A stretch of 64,000 bases of DNA from Priapulus caudatus (GCF_000485595.1 NW_014577341.1:33240-97239); one strand, 5' to 3'; shown: positions 40,436 to 54,451, numbered from the stretch's first letter. A program made the numbers and translations. The notes: generated by a model not told the origin, from the letters alone.

Positions 40436-41270
40436 ATTAAATTGACTACATGGTTCGCACAAGTCCTTGAAAAGTCCTTGAATTTGAGGGGACTCCTTGA
40501 AAAGTACTTGAATTTAGTAAATGTTGATTTTGTGCTTGAAAAGTCCTTGAATTTCATGAAAATGTCCTTGAATTTAGTAAATGTTGATTTTGTGCTTGAA
40601 AAGTCCTTGAATTTCATGAAAATGTCCTTGAATTTTTAGAAAGAATTATTGCCTGTAATAAAAAGAAATTTTGTACCATCAATAATGTGCAAACCTCAAT
40701 CAAAATTGCGTTAAATGAGCTTAAAAAGCTATAGACACGATAGACAGTTAAATGATGATCACAAATTACAGTAAGTCACTAAAATCAGTCAGTAAATCAA
40801 GGTATGTTGTAGAAGTGACCGTGTTTAGAAGGGTTTATTAATGTGATCCAGGTAAGTTTTAGAGGTGACGTGCAGTGATTAAGAATGGGGTTATTAAATT
40901 AATCCAGGTACGTTTTGTTTTGTGTATGAATTCCGATAAAATGTCTGATAAAATCTCCTTGAATTTCTGATAAAATGTCCTTGAACAAAATTTCAGTCCT
41001 GTATGAACCATGGACTACGTCACGAATTTTCTATGGTAAAATTTGTAAAAAAAATTGTCATTTTTTACATTAAAAGTAAGAACTAGCGGGACTAAATATA
41101 TCCTCAAATTCTTACCTGATAAGATTGTTTCTCAACTAGTTAAAAATCCAAAAAACCTGGGCGATTTGATATTACTGTTCCTAACATTAATTGCTTGCTA
41201 TGGGCTATGTATGAGTCAAAATTTAACCATAAAAATTAAACAGAATTACTTATATTTTGCATTATATACA
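40436..41270. mobile_element. Family B repeat, copy 2, interrupted
   Basis: Outside the insertion at 40449-41012 this matches 11178-11450: ACGTCACGAATTTTCTATGG, then TTCTTACCTGATAAGATTG, then TGCTTGCTATGGGC. Confidence 0.75.
40449..41012. mobile_element. Insertion with CATGGTTC ends and GACTA TSD
   Basis: Ends CATGGTTCGCACAAG and CTGTATGAACCATG are imperfect complements. GACTA lies at 40444-40448 and 41013-41017, and the intact copy at 11.18 kb reads TTGACTACGTCAC with a single GACTA. Contains an exact-period 60-bp tandem duplication (40501-40620) of CCTTGAATTT-rich sequence. Non-coding, hAT-like. Confidence 0.85.
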
Positions 41271-41542
41271 TAGTGTATATAATACATATACAGTTCTATA
41301 GTATAAGTGTCGTCCACAAACTTTGTGTACATCTATGTTAACTTGGGTTTAACACGTCCCCAAATCTTTAGTGTCAAACTATTGACATCTTGGTAACTTG
41401 CTTGTTATGCGATCATCAGATGGTGGTGATAATATGAACTTATGCCTCGGGGGGGGGAAGATTTTTTTCTGAGAGAAACTATCAAAACTTGTCATGTGAC
41501 GATATTTACCATCTTGGCTATCACTAATTTACTAAATTTGTG

Positions 41543-42502
41543 TGGTAGAAAGACTCATTCATCACATTTTGTTCGTAATAATAACAGTCAGTAATTAAAG
41601 TAATAAAAGGCAAGACAACGTAGCTAAGACATTGTTAATAGAAGACTCGTTTATTTCTGCTACTTATAAAGCATGGATGTTTATCCTACACGCACGCAGG
41701 CATACACATTCTACCTTCCTCCTCCCTTTCGGTACCAGCTCCTTCCCCTATGTGCCACCTCCTCCCCTATGTGCCACCTGAGTCCAGCCGGAATTTCACG
41801 ATCTTACACAGGGCCGCCACACAGCCCCCGCTTCGCACATTATAGGTTCCGCTGACATGGCGCCTGGATCGCAGACTCGGGAATGCGTTTCGATTGCGCA
41901 CGTCGGTGGGAAAACCGAGGGCGTTAGGGCATGTCTAGACTAAGTGCTCGATACTCGCGAAAAGATCGCGTGTGAGAGGGTGATAGGAACAACGGCAATT
42001 TAATATCGTTAAGTAGTTGCGCGTAATGCCGTCGCATCGCGCGGCTTGCTCGTATGTTCGATACAGCTGCTGGGGAACGTCGCACAAAAGTATCCGCGCC
42101 CACGAGTAGTGCCGCCATTTGATCAACCAGAATCCTTCGTCCAGCGCGACACCGCAATCGTCGGGCCGGCGTAATTCCTCTCGGCTTGACATATCGAGAT
42201 ATGCGTTGCCGGGCAGTGCTTCGCTTAACACCGGCGGTGGGCGGCGGCCAGGAACCCGCCTGCTGTAATTCCGTCATGCACGGGAGCCGACGAAGCACGT
42301 CGGTACAGCTCCCTGCATGTCGCCGATGTACTCCTGCTGCTGCCTTCTTGCTGCGCTGCTGCTGTAGCTTCAGAAGATCGCATCTGCATGACGCCATTTC
42401 AAGATGTCAAAGCTTGTCTCTAGTTTCGTCGGGCGATTCCGTCTTCACAAAAGTCGAGAAGGCGCCATATTAGAATGTTAATGACCACGTTAGCTACGTG
42501 TA

Positions 42503-42545
<43 letters not shown>

Positions 42546-45418
42546 TATATATATATGGATGAAGAGAGAGAGAAGAGGAGAGAGAGAGAGAGAGCGAGAG
42601 TGAGAAGAGAGCGAAGATGGGAGAGAGAGAGAGAGAGAGAGGTCGAGAGAAGAGAGACAGAGAGAGAGGGGAGAGAAAGAGAGAGAGAAGAGAGTGAAGA
42701 GAGAGAGAGAGAGAGAGCGAGCGCGCAGAAGAGAGAGAGGAAAGAGAGAGAGAGAGCAGAGAGAGAGAGAGGAGAGAGAGAGGAGAGAGAGAAAGAGAGA
42801 GAGAGAGAAAGGCGCGCGCGGCAGAGAGAGACCGGTGAAGCGGAGGGACATGGAAAAATACCGTTTTGTATTCGCTGCGCATAATAGTAATAGTTGAATG
42901 CATATAATGACGATCATTGTAGGTATGAACTCACATTCGTTCTTCCTAGCATAAGAATTAAGGAAACTCCAATTCTGTTAGACACCTGTTAATCCTTGGC
43001 TCTTCGTTTCTTTATTCCATCAACGTTTTTGAGGCATCTGTAAGACAGTAATAGAATATGATATACTAGCGCGAATCAACAGATATGATACCGACAGCAA
43101 GAGTTGGTTGATATAAGAGAATAGGATAAAAATTTCAATCTGATCGCGAATGACTTCTTAATTTGATAGCATATAACTTGTTCGATTAAGCCAAAGTTAA
43201 TAATAATATATTAATATATTATATATTATATATATGATATATATATATTAATTTTCTAATTTTAGCATTGAAGTTCGCGTTTCTAAATTCATCGAAAAAC
43301 TGATATGCCATTTGCTTTTAACCTTTCGCTGCCGTGGTTAAACAATCTTTTCCGTTTCACAGTAGAAACAGACCATTCTGAAATGGTACCGCGTTAGTCA
43401 TAAGCTCTGTTCAGTTATGACGCACTAATTAGTTGCAAACAGCGGGCTCAAAAGTAAATTTGTAATCAAACTGGAATGGCCTGAGTAGGTTGGTATAATA
43501 GTGAGTGATACCCCCTAAATCTGCTGCAGCTGGATGAAAATTGCCGTCGGCACGTTATATAGTGGAGTACGTTTTACGAAGGCGTGTCTAAAAAAGGTTG
43601 GCCAACGTTGTTGATTGGATGGCTTAGACGCGTGGCAGTCGTGCCTGCGCTATTCATAGGTACGTATTCTAGTAGGACTACATATATAGATGGTTCATCT
43701 AACATGCGTCTAAAGCAGAGGAAATTGCTCCGTACCCCGTGATTGGAGGAATAAAATAGACGCCGCCCACTTTTCATCTTTGGTTATTTCTATGGAGCAT
43801 TCATCCGACCGGTAAGCACGCGCGTGTTCCGCTAGACTGTTCCTGCAGGGAGTCAGCAGAAAGCTGGCAGCAGGCCATGCAGCAGGGGGGAGGAGGTGGT
43901 ACGGAGAGGGAGGAAAGAAGGCCGGCAGAAAGAAGGTGGTACGGAGAGGGGGAGGTGGTAACGAGAAGAGATGGAGGTCTACGGAGAGGGCAGAAGGAGA
44001 AGGCACGGAGAGGGAGGAGGAGAAGGCAACGGAAGAGGGAGGAGGAGAGGACACGGAGAGGGAGGAGGAGAAGGCAGCGGAGGGATGGAGGTTGTACGAG
44101 AGAGAGGACACACGGAGGGAGGAGGTGGTACGGAGAGGGAGGAGGACGAAGCACGAGGGGAGGAGGTAGTGCGGAGAGGGAGGAGGAGAAGGCAAGCGGA
44201 GAAGGAGGAGAAGGCACGGAGAGGGAGGAGGAGAAAGCAAGAGAGGTAGAAGGAAAGCACGGAGGGATGGAGTTGTACGGAAAGAGGGAGGAACAAGGCG
44301 GAGGAGGAGTGGTACGGAGAGGGAGAGAGAGAAGGACGTGAGGGAGAAGAGTATACGGAGAGGGAGGAGGAGAAAGGCACGGAGGGAAGGAGTGGAAACG
44401 GAGAGGTAGGAGGAGCGCACAGGGGGAGGACGTGCTCCGCGAGAGGATGAAAGAAGCAAAGGGAGGAAGGCTAAAAGGAGAGGAGGGAGGCACGGAGAGG
44501 GAGAGAGGAGGCAAGCGGAGGGAAGAGAAGTGGTACGGAGAGGGAGGAGGAGGCACGAGAACGGGAGGAGAGGTGGCTACGACGAAGAGAGGAGAAGGAG
44601 AAGGCACGAAGAGAGGGAGAGGAGAGGACACGGAGGGGAGGAGGGGGTAGAGAGGAGGAGACAAGGAGGGGAGGAGGTTGTACGAAGAGGTAGGAGACAT
44701 GGAGGGAAGAAAGTGGTACGGAGAAGGAGGAGGAGGCAGCGAGAGGATTACGAAGAGAGGGGAGGAGAGATAGGCAGCGAAGGGATGGAGGGTAAAAAGA
44801 AAGGAGGAGACACCAGAGGGGAGGTGAAAAAGAGAGAGAAAAGGTGGCACTTAGGGGAGGAAGGTGGCCATAGGAAGAGGTAAGCACATAGGGGAGGAGG
44901 AGTGGCACATAGGGGAGGAGGTGGCACAATAGGGGAGGAGTGGCACATAGGGGAGGAGGTGGCACAATAGGGGAGGAGGGGGTGCACATTAGGGGAGGAG
45001 GTGGCACATAAGGGGAGGAGTGGCACATAGGGGAGGAAGTGGCAGCATATGGGGAAAGAGCTTGGCACATAGGGGAGGAGGTGGCACATAGGGGAGGAGG
45101 TGGCACATAGGGGAGGAGGTGGCACATAGGGGAGGAGGTGGCACATAGGGGAGGAAGTGGCACATAGGGGAGGAGGTGGCACATAGGGGAGGAGGGTGGC
45201 ACATAGGGGAAGGAGCTGGTACAAAGAAAGGGAGGAGGAAGGTAGAATGTGTCATGCCTGCCCGTGCGTGTAGGAATAACATCAACATGCTTTATAAGTA
45301 GCAGAAATAAACGAGTCTTCTATTAACATGTCTTAGCTACGTTGTCTTGCCTTTTATTACTTTAATTACTGACTGTTATTATTACGAACAAAATGTGATG
45401 AATGAGTCTTTCTACCAA
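41543..45418. repeat. 3.9-kb foldback block with inverted ends
   Basis: 41543-41790 is the reverse complement of about 45190-45418 (words TGGTAGAAAGACTCATTC and CTACCTTCCTCCTCCCTTTC). Inside, from left, are a 720-bp unit S1 (41785-42500), a (TA)n tract, a (GA)n tract (42555-42830), about 1 kb of AT-rich DNA, a purine minisatellite (43877-44880) and a 20-bp minisatellite GGAGGAGGTGGCACATAGGG (44890-45215). The long Arg/Glu/Gly and Pro/Ser frames come from the minisatellites. The 157-codon minus-strand frame in S1 is not preserved in the other S1 copies. Confidence 0.82.
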
Positions 45419-45443
45419 NNNNNNNNNNNNNNNNNNNNNNNNN
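45419..45443. other. Assembly gap (25 N)
   Basis: Twenty-five N bases exactly at the outer end of the right inverted arm, followed by a (TA)n tract. Confidence 0.99.
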
Positions 45444-45492
<49 letters not shown>

Positions 45493-46799
45493 CAAGTTTA
45501 CAACAGTCGATTTTACGCGTTTAGACATGTACGTAACCTATTGAATTGTCTGTAAATGTATAAGTGACTTATTGCTGTAATGATAATGTTTTATAGGTTA
45601 TTTTTTTACTTGCGCCGTGTTTGATGAATGTATAAGCAATGTATCTTTGTTGATAGATATACGATTTCATATTGTTCCTAAATTTTATAGTAGTATTTAG
45701 TACATCGCCATTTTCTTTCATATGCATTCGTGCAAGAATGAAAACTAATTGTAATTGTAATACTGAGATATCAAAGGGAGAATAAATGCGCAATATTTGC
45801 AGTATGAAAGAAATAATTGATTGTATATTTCGCATTGAACTCATATTTTAATTAATATAACATATGTAACACAGAGTATGTAGTATATAATCATGTATAT
45901 CATATAGCATTGAAAAATCGAATACACTTATCCGCACGCACGCACACAGGCAGATACGCCCGTACGCACGCAAATACGCGCGTACACGCATACACATAGG
46001 CGTGCGCGCCGCACGCGAGCACACACACGCGCGCACGCATGCGGGGACACGTGCCCCGCACGCACTCGCAGACGCAAGCGCGCACATTCGTGTCGCACGT
46101 ACACCCACGATTACGCGCGTGCGTACGCAAGCAAACATGAATAGACATGACCGGTGACCGGTTGACCGTCGTACTCAAAACTAATTATTTTGAATCATTA
46201 TTGAAATCATTTAACCGCGGTAAAATTATTGACCTTATACCCAATCAGAGGTCGTGTTACACATAATTCAACCGCGGATAAATGATTTCAACCGCGGTTA
46301 AACTATGTGTAACAAGGCCTCTGATTGGGTAAAAGGGCCATAATTTAACCGCGGTTGACTTATTTTTACCGCGGTAAAAATAAATATTTCTAAGTAGGGC
46401 CTACGATGGCCAACCATACACGCCCGTAAAATCAAAATCAATATGCAAGTACTGCTGCATTATTACATATTATATATTGATTCAAATCAAGTTGCTGAAA
46501 TAAGATATATAGAATTTGCTTATTGCAGATTAAGCCTCATGCGAGATGTGTTGCACTTGCACCATCAAAACTAAATGCTACTATATGTGTAAGCAAGAAA
46601 AGGGATTCTCTACATGAAAAACGTTTTCTGTCGCATAGCATGCTGCCAACTGCGAGAAATTTATAGCACGTACAGACCGTACTTGAATTCGAATCTATCT
46701 ACATTAACACTAGTCCGGGAATAAACACACATTACATAACACACTGCATTAGGGGCCTACTAGCGTAACGCGAACATCGGGGAACACGGCCCCACTTAT
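45444..46799. repeat. Direct duplication unit, copy 1
   Basis: (TA)n followed by about 1.3 kb that recurs at 50247-51668 in the same orientation, with shared words CAGTCGATTTTACGCGTTTAG, GCGCGCACGCATGC and the terminal CGGGGAACACGGCCCCACTTA. Contains an ACCGCGGTTAAA MITE at 46152-46426. Copy 2 shows many extra single bases. Confidence 0.88.
46152..46426. mobile_element. ACCGCGGTTAAA palindromic MITE, copy 1
   Basis: Mirrored words AACCGCGGTT, CCCAATCAGAGG and GTGTAACA recur on both halves; outer ends resemble GGTTGGCCATCGTACTC and its complement. Copies 2 and 3 are at 51008-51289 and 57629-57883. Confidence 0.75.
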
Positions 46800-46981
46800 A
46801 TATATATATATATTCTCTCTTTCCTTCTCTCTTTTCTGCTGCGGCTCGCTCTCTCTCTCTCTCTCTCTCTCATCTCTCTTCTCTCTCTCTTTCTCTCCCC
46901 TCTCTCTCTGTCTCTCTCTCTCGCCTCTCTCTCTCTCTCTCTTCTTCTCCATCTTCTCTTCTTCTCACTCTCGCTCTCTCT

Positions 46982-47012
<31 letters not shown>

Positions 47013-47032
47013 CCATATATATATATATATAT

Positions 47033-47066
<34 letters not shown>

Positions 47067-48813
47067 ATATACACGTAGCTAACGTGTCATTACATTCTAA
47101 TATGGCTGCTTTCTCGACCTTTTGTGAAGACGGATCGCCCGAACGAAACTAGAGACAAGCTTGACTATCCTTGAAATGGCGTCATGCCAGATGCGATCTC
47201 TGAAGCTACAGCGCAGCAGCAGCAAGAAGGCAGCAGCAGGAGTTGACATCGGCGACATGCAGGGAGCTGTACCGACGTGCTTCGTCGGCTCCCGTGCATG
47301 ACGGAATTACAGCAGGCGGGTTCCTGGCGCGCCCACCGCCCGGTGTTAAGCGAAGCACTGCCGGCAACGCATATCTCGATATGATCAAGCCGATGAGGAA
47401 TTGACGCCGGCCCGACGATTGCGGTGTCGCGTGACGAAGGATCGGTGATCAAATGGCGGCGACTCTCGTGGGCGCGATTACTTTGTGCGACGTTCCCCAC
47501 GCAGCTGTACTCGAACATACGAGCAAGCCGCCGCGATGCGAGGCATACGGCGCAACTACTTAACGATATTTAAATTTGCCGTTGTTCCTATCACCCTCTC
47601 ACACGGATCTATTTGCGAAGTATCGAGCACTTAGTCTAGACATGGCCCTAACGCCCTGGTTTTCCCACCGACGTGCGCAATCGAAACGCATTCCCGGAGT
47701 CTGCGTCCAGGCGCCATGTCAGCGGGAACCTATAATGTGCGAAGCGGGCGGCTAGTGTGCGCGGCCCTGGCTAAGACGTGAAATTCCGGCTGGGACTCAG
47801 CTCCTCCTCCCCTCTCCGTAGCACCTCCTCCCTCCGTGCCTCCTCATCCCTCTCCGGAGCACGTCCTCCCCCTGTGCCTCCTCCTACCTCTCCGTACCAC
47901 CTCCTTCCCTCCGTGCCTTCTCCTCCTCCCTCTCCGTACTACCTCTTCCCCTCCGTGCCTTCTCCTCCTCCCTCTCCGTACCACCTCCTCCCCTCCGTGT
48001 CTCCTCCCTCTCCGTACAACCTCCATCCCTCCGTGCCTTCTCCTCCTCCCTCTCCGTGCCTTCTCCTCCTCCCTCTCCGTGCCTTCTCCTCCTCCCTCTC
48101 CGTGCCTTCTCCTCCTCCCTCTCCGTAGCACCTCCTCCTCTCCGTACCACCTCCCCCTCTCCGTACCACCTCCTCTCCGTGCCTTCTTCTCCTCCCTCTC
48201 CGTACCACCTCCTCCCCCCCCTGCTGCTGCTGCTGCAGCTTTCTGCTGACTCCCTGCAGGACAGTCTAGCGGAAACAGGCGCGTGCTACCGGTCGATGAA
48301 TAGCTCCATAGAAATAACAAAGATGAAAAGTGGGCGGGGTCTATTTTTATCCTCCAATCACAGGTCGGAGCAATTCCTCTGTTTAGACGCATGTAAGATG
48401 AACCATCTATATATGTAGTCCATCTAGATACGTACCTATGAATAGCGCAGGCACGACTGCCACGCGTAAGCATCCAATCACAACGTTGGCCAACCCTTTT
48501 TAGACACGCCTTCGTAAACGTACTGCACTATAAACGTGACCGACGGCAATTTTCATCCAGTGCAGCAGATTTAGGGTATCACTCACTATTATACCAACCT
48601 ACTCAGCATCCAGTTGATACAAATTACTTTTGAGGCCGTGTTTGAACTAATTAGTGCGTCATACTGAACCAGAGCTTATGACAGACGGGTACATTTCAGA
48701 AATGTCTGTTTCTACTGGAACGGAAAAGATGTTAACCACGCAGCGAAAGGTAAAGCAAATGGATATCAGTTTCGATGAATTTAGGAAACGGAATCAATGC
48801 TAAAATAAGAAAA

Positions 48814-48847
<34 letters not shown>

Positions 48848-49218
48848 TATATTATATATTAATTGTGTTTATGAACAGTTATATGCTATCAAAATAGAAT
48901 TCATTCGCGATCAGATTGAAATTTTATCCTATCTCTTATATCAACCAACTCTTGCTGTCGGTATCATATCTGTGATTCCGCTAGTATATCATATTCTATT
49001 ACTGTCTTACAGAGCTCAAAACCGTTGATGGAAAAGAAACGAAGAGCAAGGATTAACAGGTGTCTAACAGAATTGGAGTTCCTTATTCTTGATGCTAGGA
49101 AGAACGAAGTGAGTTCATACCTACAATGATCGTATTATATGTTCAACTATACTATTATGGCCAGCCGAATACAAAACGGATTTTTCCATGTCCTCCGCTT
49201 CACCGTCTCTCTCGCGCG

Positions 49219-49274
<56 letters not shown>

Positions 49275-49306
49275 TCTCTCTCTCTCTTTCTTCTCTCTTT
49301 CGCGCG

Positions 49307-49358
<52 letters not shown>

Positions 49359-49473
49359 CACCTCTCTCTCTGTCCTCTCTCTCGACCTTCTCTCTCTCTC
49401 TCTCTCTTCCCATCTTCTCTTCTCTCACTCTCGCTCTCTCTTCTCTCTCTCTCTCTTCTCTCTCTCTCTCATC

Positions 49474-49516
<43 letters not shown>

Positions 49517-50246
49517 TATATATATTATATTACACGTACGCTAACGTGGTATTACATCTAATATGGCTGCTCTTCTCGACCTTTTGTTGAAGACGGAATC
49601 GCCCGAACGAAACTAGAGAAAGCTTGACATCTTGAAATGGCGTCATGCAGATGCGATTCTGAAGCTACGCGCAGCAGCAGCAAGAAGCAGCAGCAGAGGA
49701 CATCGCGAATGCAGGGAGCGTACCGACGTGCCTTCGTCGGCTCCCGTGCATGACGGAATTACAGCAGGCGGGTTCCTGGCCGCCGCCCAACCGCCCGGTG
49801 TTAACGAACACTGCCCGGCAACGCATATCTCGATATGATTCAAGCCGAGAGAATTTGACTGCCGGCCCGACGATTGCGGTGTCGCGCTGACGAAGGATCG
49901 GTTGATCCAAATGGCGGCACTACTCGTGGGCGCGGATACTTTGTGCCGACGTCCCGCAAGCAGCTGACGAAACATCGAGCAAGCGCCCGATGCGACGGCA
50001 TACGGCGCAAACTACTTACGATATTTAAATTTGCCGTTGTTCCTATCACCCTCTCACACGCGATCTATTCTGCGAGTATCGAGCATTCAGTCTAGACATG
50101 CCTAACGCCCTCGGTTTTCCCACCGACGTGCGCAATCGAACGCATTCCCGAGTCTGCGTCCAGGCGCCATGTCGCGGAACCTTAATGTGCGAAGCGGGCG
50201 GCTAGTGTGGCGGCCTCTGTAAGACGTGAAATTCCGCTGGACTCAG
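46800..50246. repeat. Inverted counterpart of the 41.8-44.8 kb block plus an extra S1 copy
   Basis: A (TA)/(CT)n tract (46795-47070) is followed by S1 inverted (47085-47790). Then come a CT-rich minisatellite with CCTCCCTCTCCGTACCACC units (47800-48230), an AT-rich part (48240-49190), (CT)n (49200-49470), (TA)n and a second inverted S1 (49535-50246). Order and orientation mirror 44.8 to 41.8 kb. Copies differ by many one-base indels. No gene. Confidence 0.8.
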
Positions 50247-50306
<60 letters not shown>

Positions 50307-51668
50307 TAAAGTTGTACACAGTCGATTTACGCGTTTAGACATTCGTACTGTAACCTATTGAAATTGTCTGTTAATGTATAAGTACTTATTGCTGTAATGA
50401 TAATGTTTATAAAGTGTTATTTTCTTTTACTTTGCGCCTGTGCTTTTGCATGAATGTATAAGCAATGTTTCTTTTGTTTTGCATAGATTATTACGATTTC
50501 ATATTGTTCCTTTAAATTTTATAGTAGTATTTAGTACATCGCATTTTCTTTCATTATGCATTCGTGGCCGAAGAATGAAAAACTAATTGTAATGATTACT
50601 GGAATATCATAAGGCGTAGAATAATAGCGCAATATTTGCAGTATGAAAGAAATAATTGTTGTATATTTTCGCATTGAACTCATATTTTAATTAATAATAC
50701 ATATGTTAACACAGAGTATGTAGTATACAACATTTATATCATATTAGCATTGAAAAATTCGAATACACTTATCCCGCCCACGCACGCACACAGCCAGATA
50801 CGCCCTGTACGCACGCAAAAATACGCGCGATACACGCATACACATAGGCGTGCGCGCCCAGCACTGCCGAGCACACACACGCGCGCACGCATGCGCGGGG
50901 ACACGTGCCCGCACGCACTCGTCATGACGCAAGCTGCGCGCACATTCGTGCTTCGCCACGTCACACGGATTACGCGCGTGCGTACGCAAGCAAACATAAT
51001 AGACGATGACCGGTGACGCGGTGACCGTCGTACTCAAAAACTAATTTTATTTTGAATCATTATATGAAATCATTTAACCGCTGGTTAAAAATTATTGACC
51101 TTATACCCAATCAGAGGTCGTGTTACACATAAAAACCGCGGATAATATGATTTCAACCGCGGTTAAACTATGTGTAACAAGGCCTCTGATTGGGTAAAAG
51201 GGCCATAATTTACGCGGCTTGACTTATTTTTACGCGCGGTAAAATAAATATTTCTAAGTAGGGCCTACGATGCCAACCATACACGCCCGTAAAATCAAAA
51301 TCAATAATGCAAGTACTGCTGCATTATTACATAATTTATATATTGATTCAAATCAAGTTGCTGAAATAAGATATATAGAATTTGCTATTGCAGATTAAGC
51401 CTCATGCGAGCATGTGTTGCACTTGCACCATCAAAACTAAATGCTACTATACGTGTAAGCAAGAAAAGGGATTCTCTACATGAAAACGTTTTCTGTCGCA
51501 TAGCATGCTGCCAATGCGACTGAGAAATTTATAGCACGTACAGACCGTACTTGAATTCGAATCTATCTACATTAAACACTAGTCCGGGAATAAACACACA
51601 TTACATAACACACTGCATTAGGGCCTACTAGTCGTAACGCGAACATCGGGGAACACGGCCCCACTTAT
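50247..51668. repeat. Direct duplication unit, copy 2
   Basis: Same content and order as 45444-46799, ending at the same CGGCCCCACTTAT followed by (TA)n. Includes the second ACCGCGGTTAAA MITE (51008-51289), with degraded palindrome words such as ACGCGCGGT. Confidence 0.88.
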
Positions 51669-54451
51669 TATATATATATATTGTATAACCATATTATCAT
51701 TTAATATATATATATATATTGTATAACATATTATTATATATATATATATATATATATTTATTGTATAACATATTATATATATATATATATATATATTGTA
51801 TAACAAATATATATAATATTTGTCATTATTCACCCCTGATATATATATATGACAAATGATCTTTGTGCGTTTCCATCTAACAACTATCTGTATTCAAGCA
51901 CTTGCGGATGTCACTATCCCGGACTCATGACGTCATCTAGCCGTTCGCGCATTTATAGCGACCGACTCCGTGTATGGAGTAATTGCCTGATCTCACGCTG
52001 GTGAGATTTTCGCTGTGAGCGAGCACAGACAGGCGATCACTGCTGCGAGAAATAAAGCATCGCTTTCCGACAGTCAACAGCACTGCTAATGATACCGGCA
52101 CAATGCATAGCGGCTCGTCGCTCGTAAATAAAGCATCGCTTTCGCGCAGTCAACAGCCCTGCTAATGATACCGCCACAATGCCGCGTGTGGGAACAGGAA
52201 TCGCATGTATTCTTGTCGGTGACCCGCCGAGTAAGGCGTACGAACAAGCACGCGGGGCTAGGGTACATAATAAGCTATAATAACCGGCCGCGATTGTCTT
52301 AATTCCCTTGTCCGGACCACTCGTCTTGGACTAATACTCTCGAATCGCACTCACTTGAGTCTTGAGCCGCTTTTGCGCGCGCCGAAAATAAAAGGCTTTA
52401 CCACTTCGCCTGAGATAATGATGTTGGAGCTATGCACGCGACAAGGCGTTCAGCTTGTCATGAATGCCTTTACACCACCGTCTTACGCCGTAAGTGACTC
52501 TTTTCTTTCTCTCACTATGATATCGAAGGGAAGACAATAATAGAGCTACGGCAAACATTTTGTTAGCCCGAGGTTAACTGGGAATAGCATCTCGTGCCGA
52601 TTAGTATAGGATCACTATGTATACTATGCTGAGTTGTGGTGATATTGTGTACCTCAATAAGATAGATAGCTGCTCAATACTGGGGTATAATGTGTAGTAA
52701 AGATATCGATGAAAAAGAAATAAAGATATAAACTCAATAATAAAGATATAAGGTGTAAAGATAAAGAGTTCGTAATTCATACACGCAGTTTCTCCACATG
52801 TCGTATTATATGATTGTAGAATATTGTTTCCTGTTTACTTCATATGCATAACCCCCATTTCTAATATACATTCACACATTTTCCTATCTCTGAAGAGATA
52901 GACTCGTAGATGAAAAATCACTCACAAGGTCAATAGGTGACTCATAGGTGACAACGTATGCATCAATGGCGCAGAAATAACAATTAGGAATATAAGCGCA
53001 TAGAATGCATAACAAGCGCAGCTGACTGTACAAAAATATTTTTATTCACAGAATAGCATAACAAGCCAATATTAATTACCATTTTGAAATATAAATTACA
53101 AAAGATCAACTAGAGCGCCCAACACACACAATTTCATAGGAAACAAGGCACGACCAATGACAGAAGCCGTATAAATTGATAAAAGAAAAACAAGAAATTA
53201 ACAAGGTGCTGCACAAAATCAATCAATGAAACCAGAGGAGTTGAATCCTACAACCATTAAAATTAACCAAATTATAGGACATAGATTACTATAACCTAGT
53301 CAAAACGTGTACTCACATTTTTCGAGAGCACACAAACGACTAATTCATATAAGGAAAACTTCGGATGAAGACTCGGTTATACTATTAACAGCTACCCTCT
53401 GTTAGGTGAGTGACCACACCAGAGGGAAATAACCGAAACACGTTTTTTGGTTTCCCAGTTTCATTAGATCAGTTCAAAGAAATAAATCCATAGATGCGAC
53501 ACGCGTCACACATTGACACTGGTTGACACTTACGGTCGACTGGTTGACACTTGCGGGTAACTGGACGTATAGATTTGTCTGTGTCATTCCAAGTAGTTTA
53601 ATATCATTAACACGTCCAGAGTTTGACAAATGTCTATGTGATGCACTGCCTCACCTGTTTGTTTATAAATTGGCAGCAGGGACGTACTTTGAGTTTTTAC
53701 TTTGAGCTTTTCTTCTTCTAAAAGCTAGCGAATGTCTGTCAGAAATATAGTCCCCACTTAAGCTCCTATTCCTTAATTTCCTATGCAGTCTATCACCTGT
53801 TTATGCATCACACTAAACATACCAGTAGGCCCTACGCTGCTTTTGCTAAATCTTTCTCTGCTAAATGAAAGATCCTATGATAAGACAATTGACATTTGTA
53901 TAATGAATACACGAGGTTTCGAAAGTGAGACTGCGCAACTTGGTTACAAAAAGCCATGAATTAGCAGAATCGCGTGCGACGAAGCTCATAAGAATATGTA
54001 AAAATCGTTGTTCGTCTCTACACCTGTCAGTGAGCGGATAGGTAGGATGTGTGCATGGGCAAGAAATATAGCAATGCGAAAATCACGCTACGTGATTAGA
54101 GAAACATACCCGTGTAATATTCAATTAAATATTGTACGCCATCAAATCAGCACACGCAACATTGTAACAACGAGTTGATTAAAATCCGCTGTAAAATTTC
54201 ACGACCACTTTCATAAAAAATAACATAGCATGACATTAAATTGATCGCATCAGATGACATTTAACATATCAATATATACGCGCGTATTCAACGCTAACAT
54301 ATCAAAGCTCGTAAACCAAAATGACTTTTTTCAAGGACAAATACTAACCTCATGCTGTCTAGAAATCGATGACGTTCAACTTACATGCAATTCAATTATC
54401 TACACGCATGACTATATAATAACTCATTTATTCCTTTGTTATATTAATTAG
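51669..54451. other. Unassigned DNA with a 76-bp tandem repeat
   Basis: 51669-51850 is (TA)n with TTGTATAACATATTAT units. A 57-bp word starting AAATAAAGCATCGCTTT at 52050 recurs at 52126, a 76-bp period. The rest shows no coding exon or repeat I can name. Confidence 0.5.

Noticed and set aside
41924-42397. 157-codon frame in S1
   Set aside because: The two other S1 copies do not keep this frame, an alternative frame on the same strand is equally open, and no motif is recognised.
42420-42917. Ser/Leu-rich and Arg/Glu-rich frames
   Set aside because: Produced by the (GA)n tract; the frame is open in several phases at once, as expected for a dinucleotide repeat.
43710-45288. Frames of up to 349 codons rich in Pro/Ser/Leu or Gly/Arg/Glu
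   Set aside because: Encoded by the purine and GGCACATAGGG minisatellites. All frames are open because the repeat lacks stops.
45347-45544. Frame crossing the N gap
   Set aside because: It includes undefined residues and (TA)n-encoded Tyr/Ile repeats.
52050-52182. Two 57-bp repeats considered as a CRISPR-like array
   Set aside because: Only two units with a 19-bp spacing in a eukaryotic genome; a plain tandem duplication.
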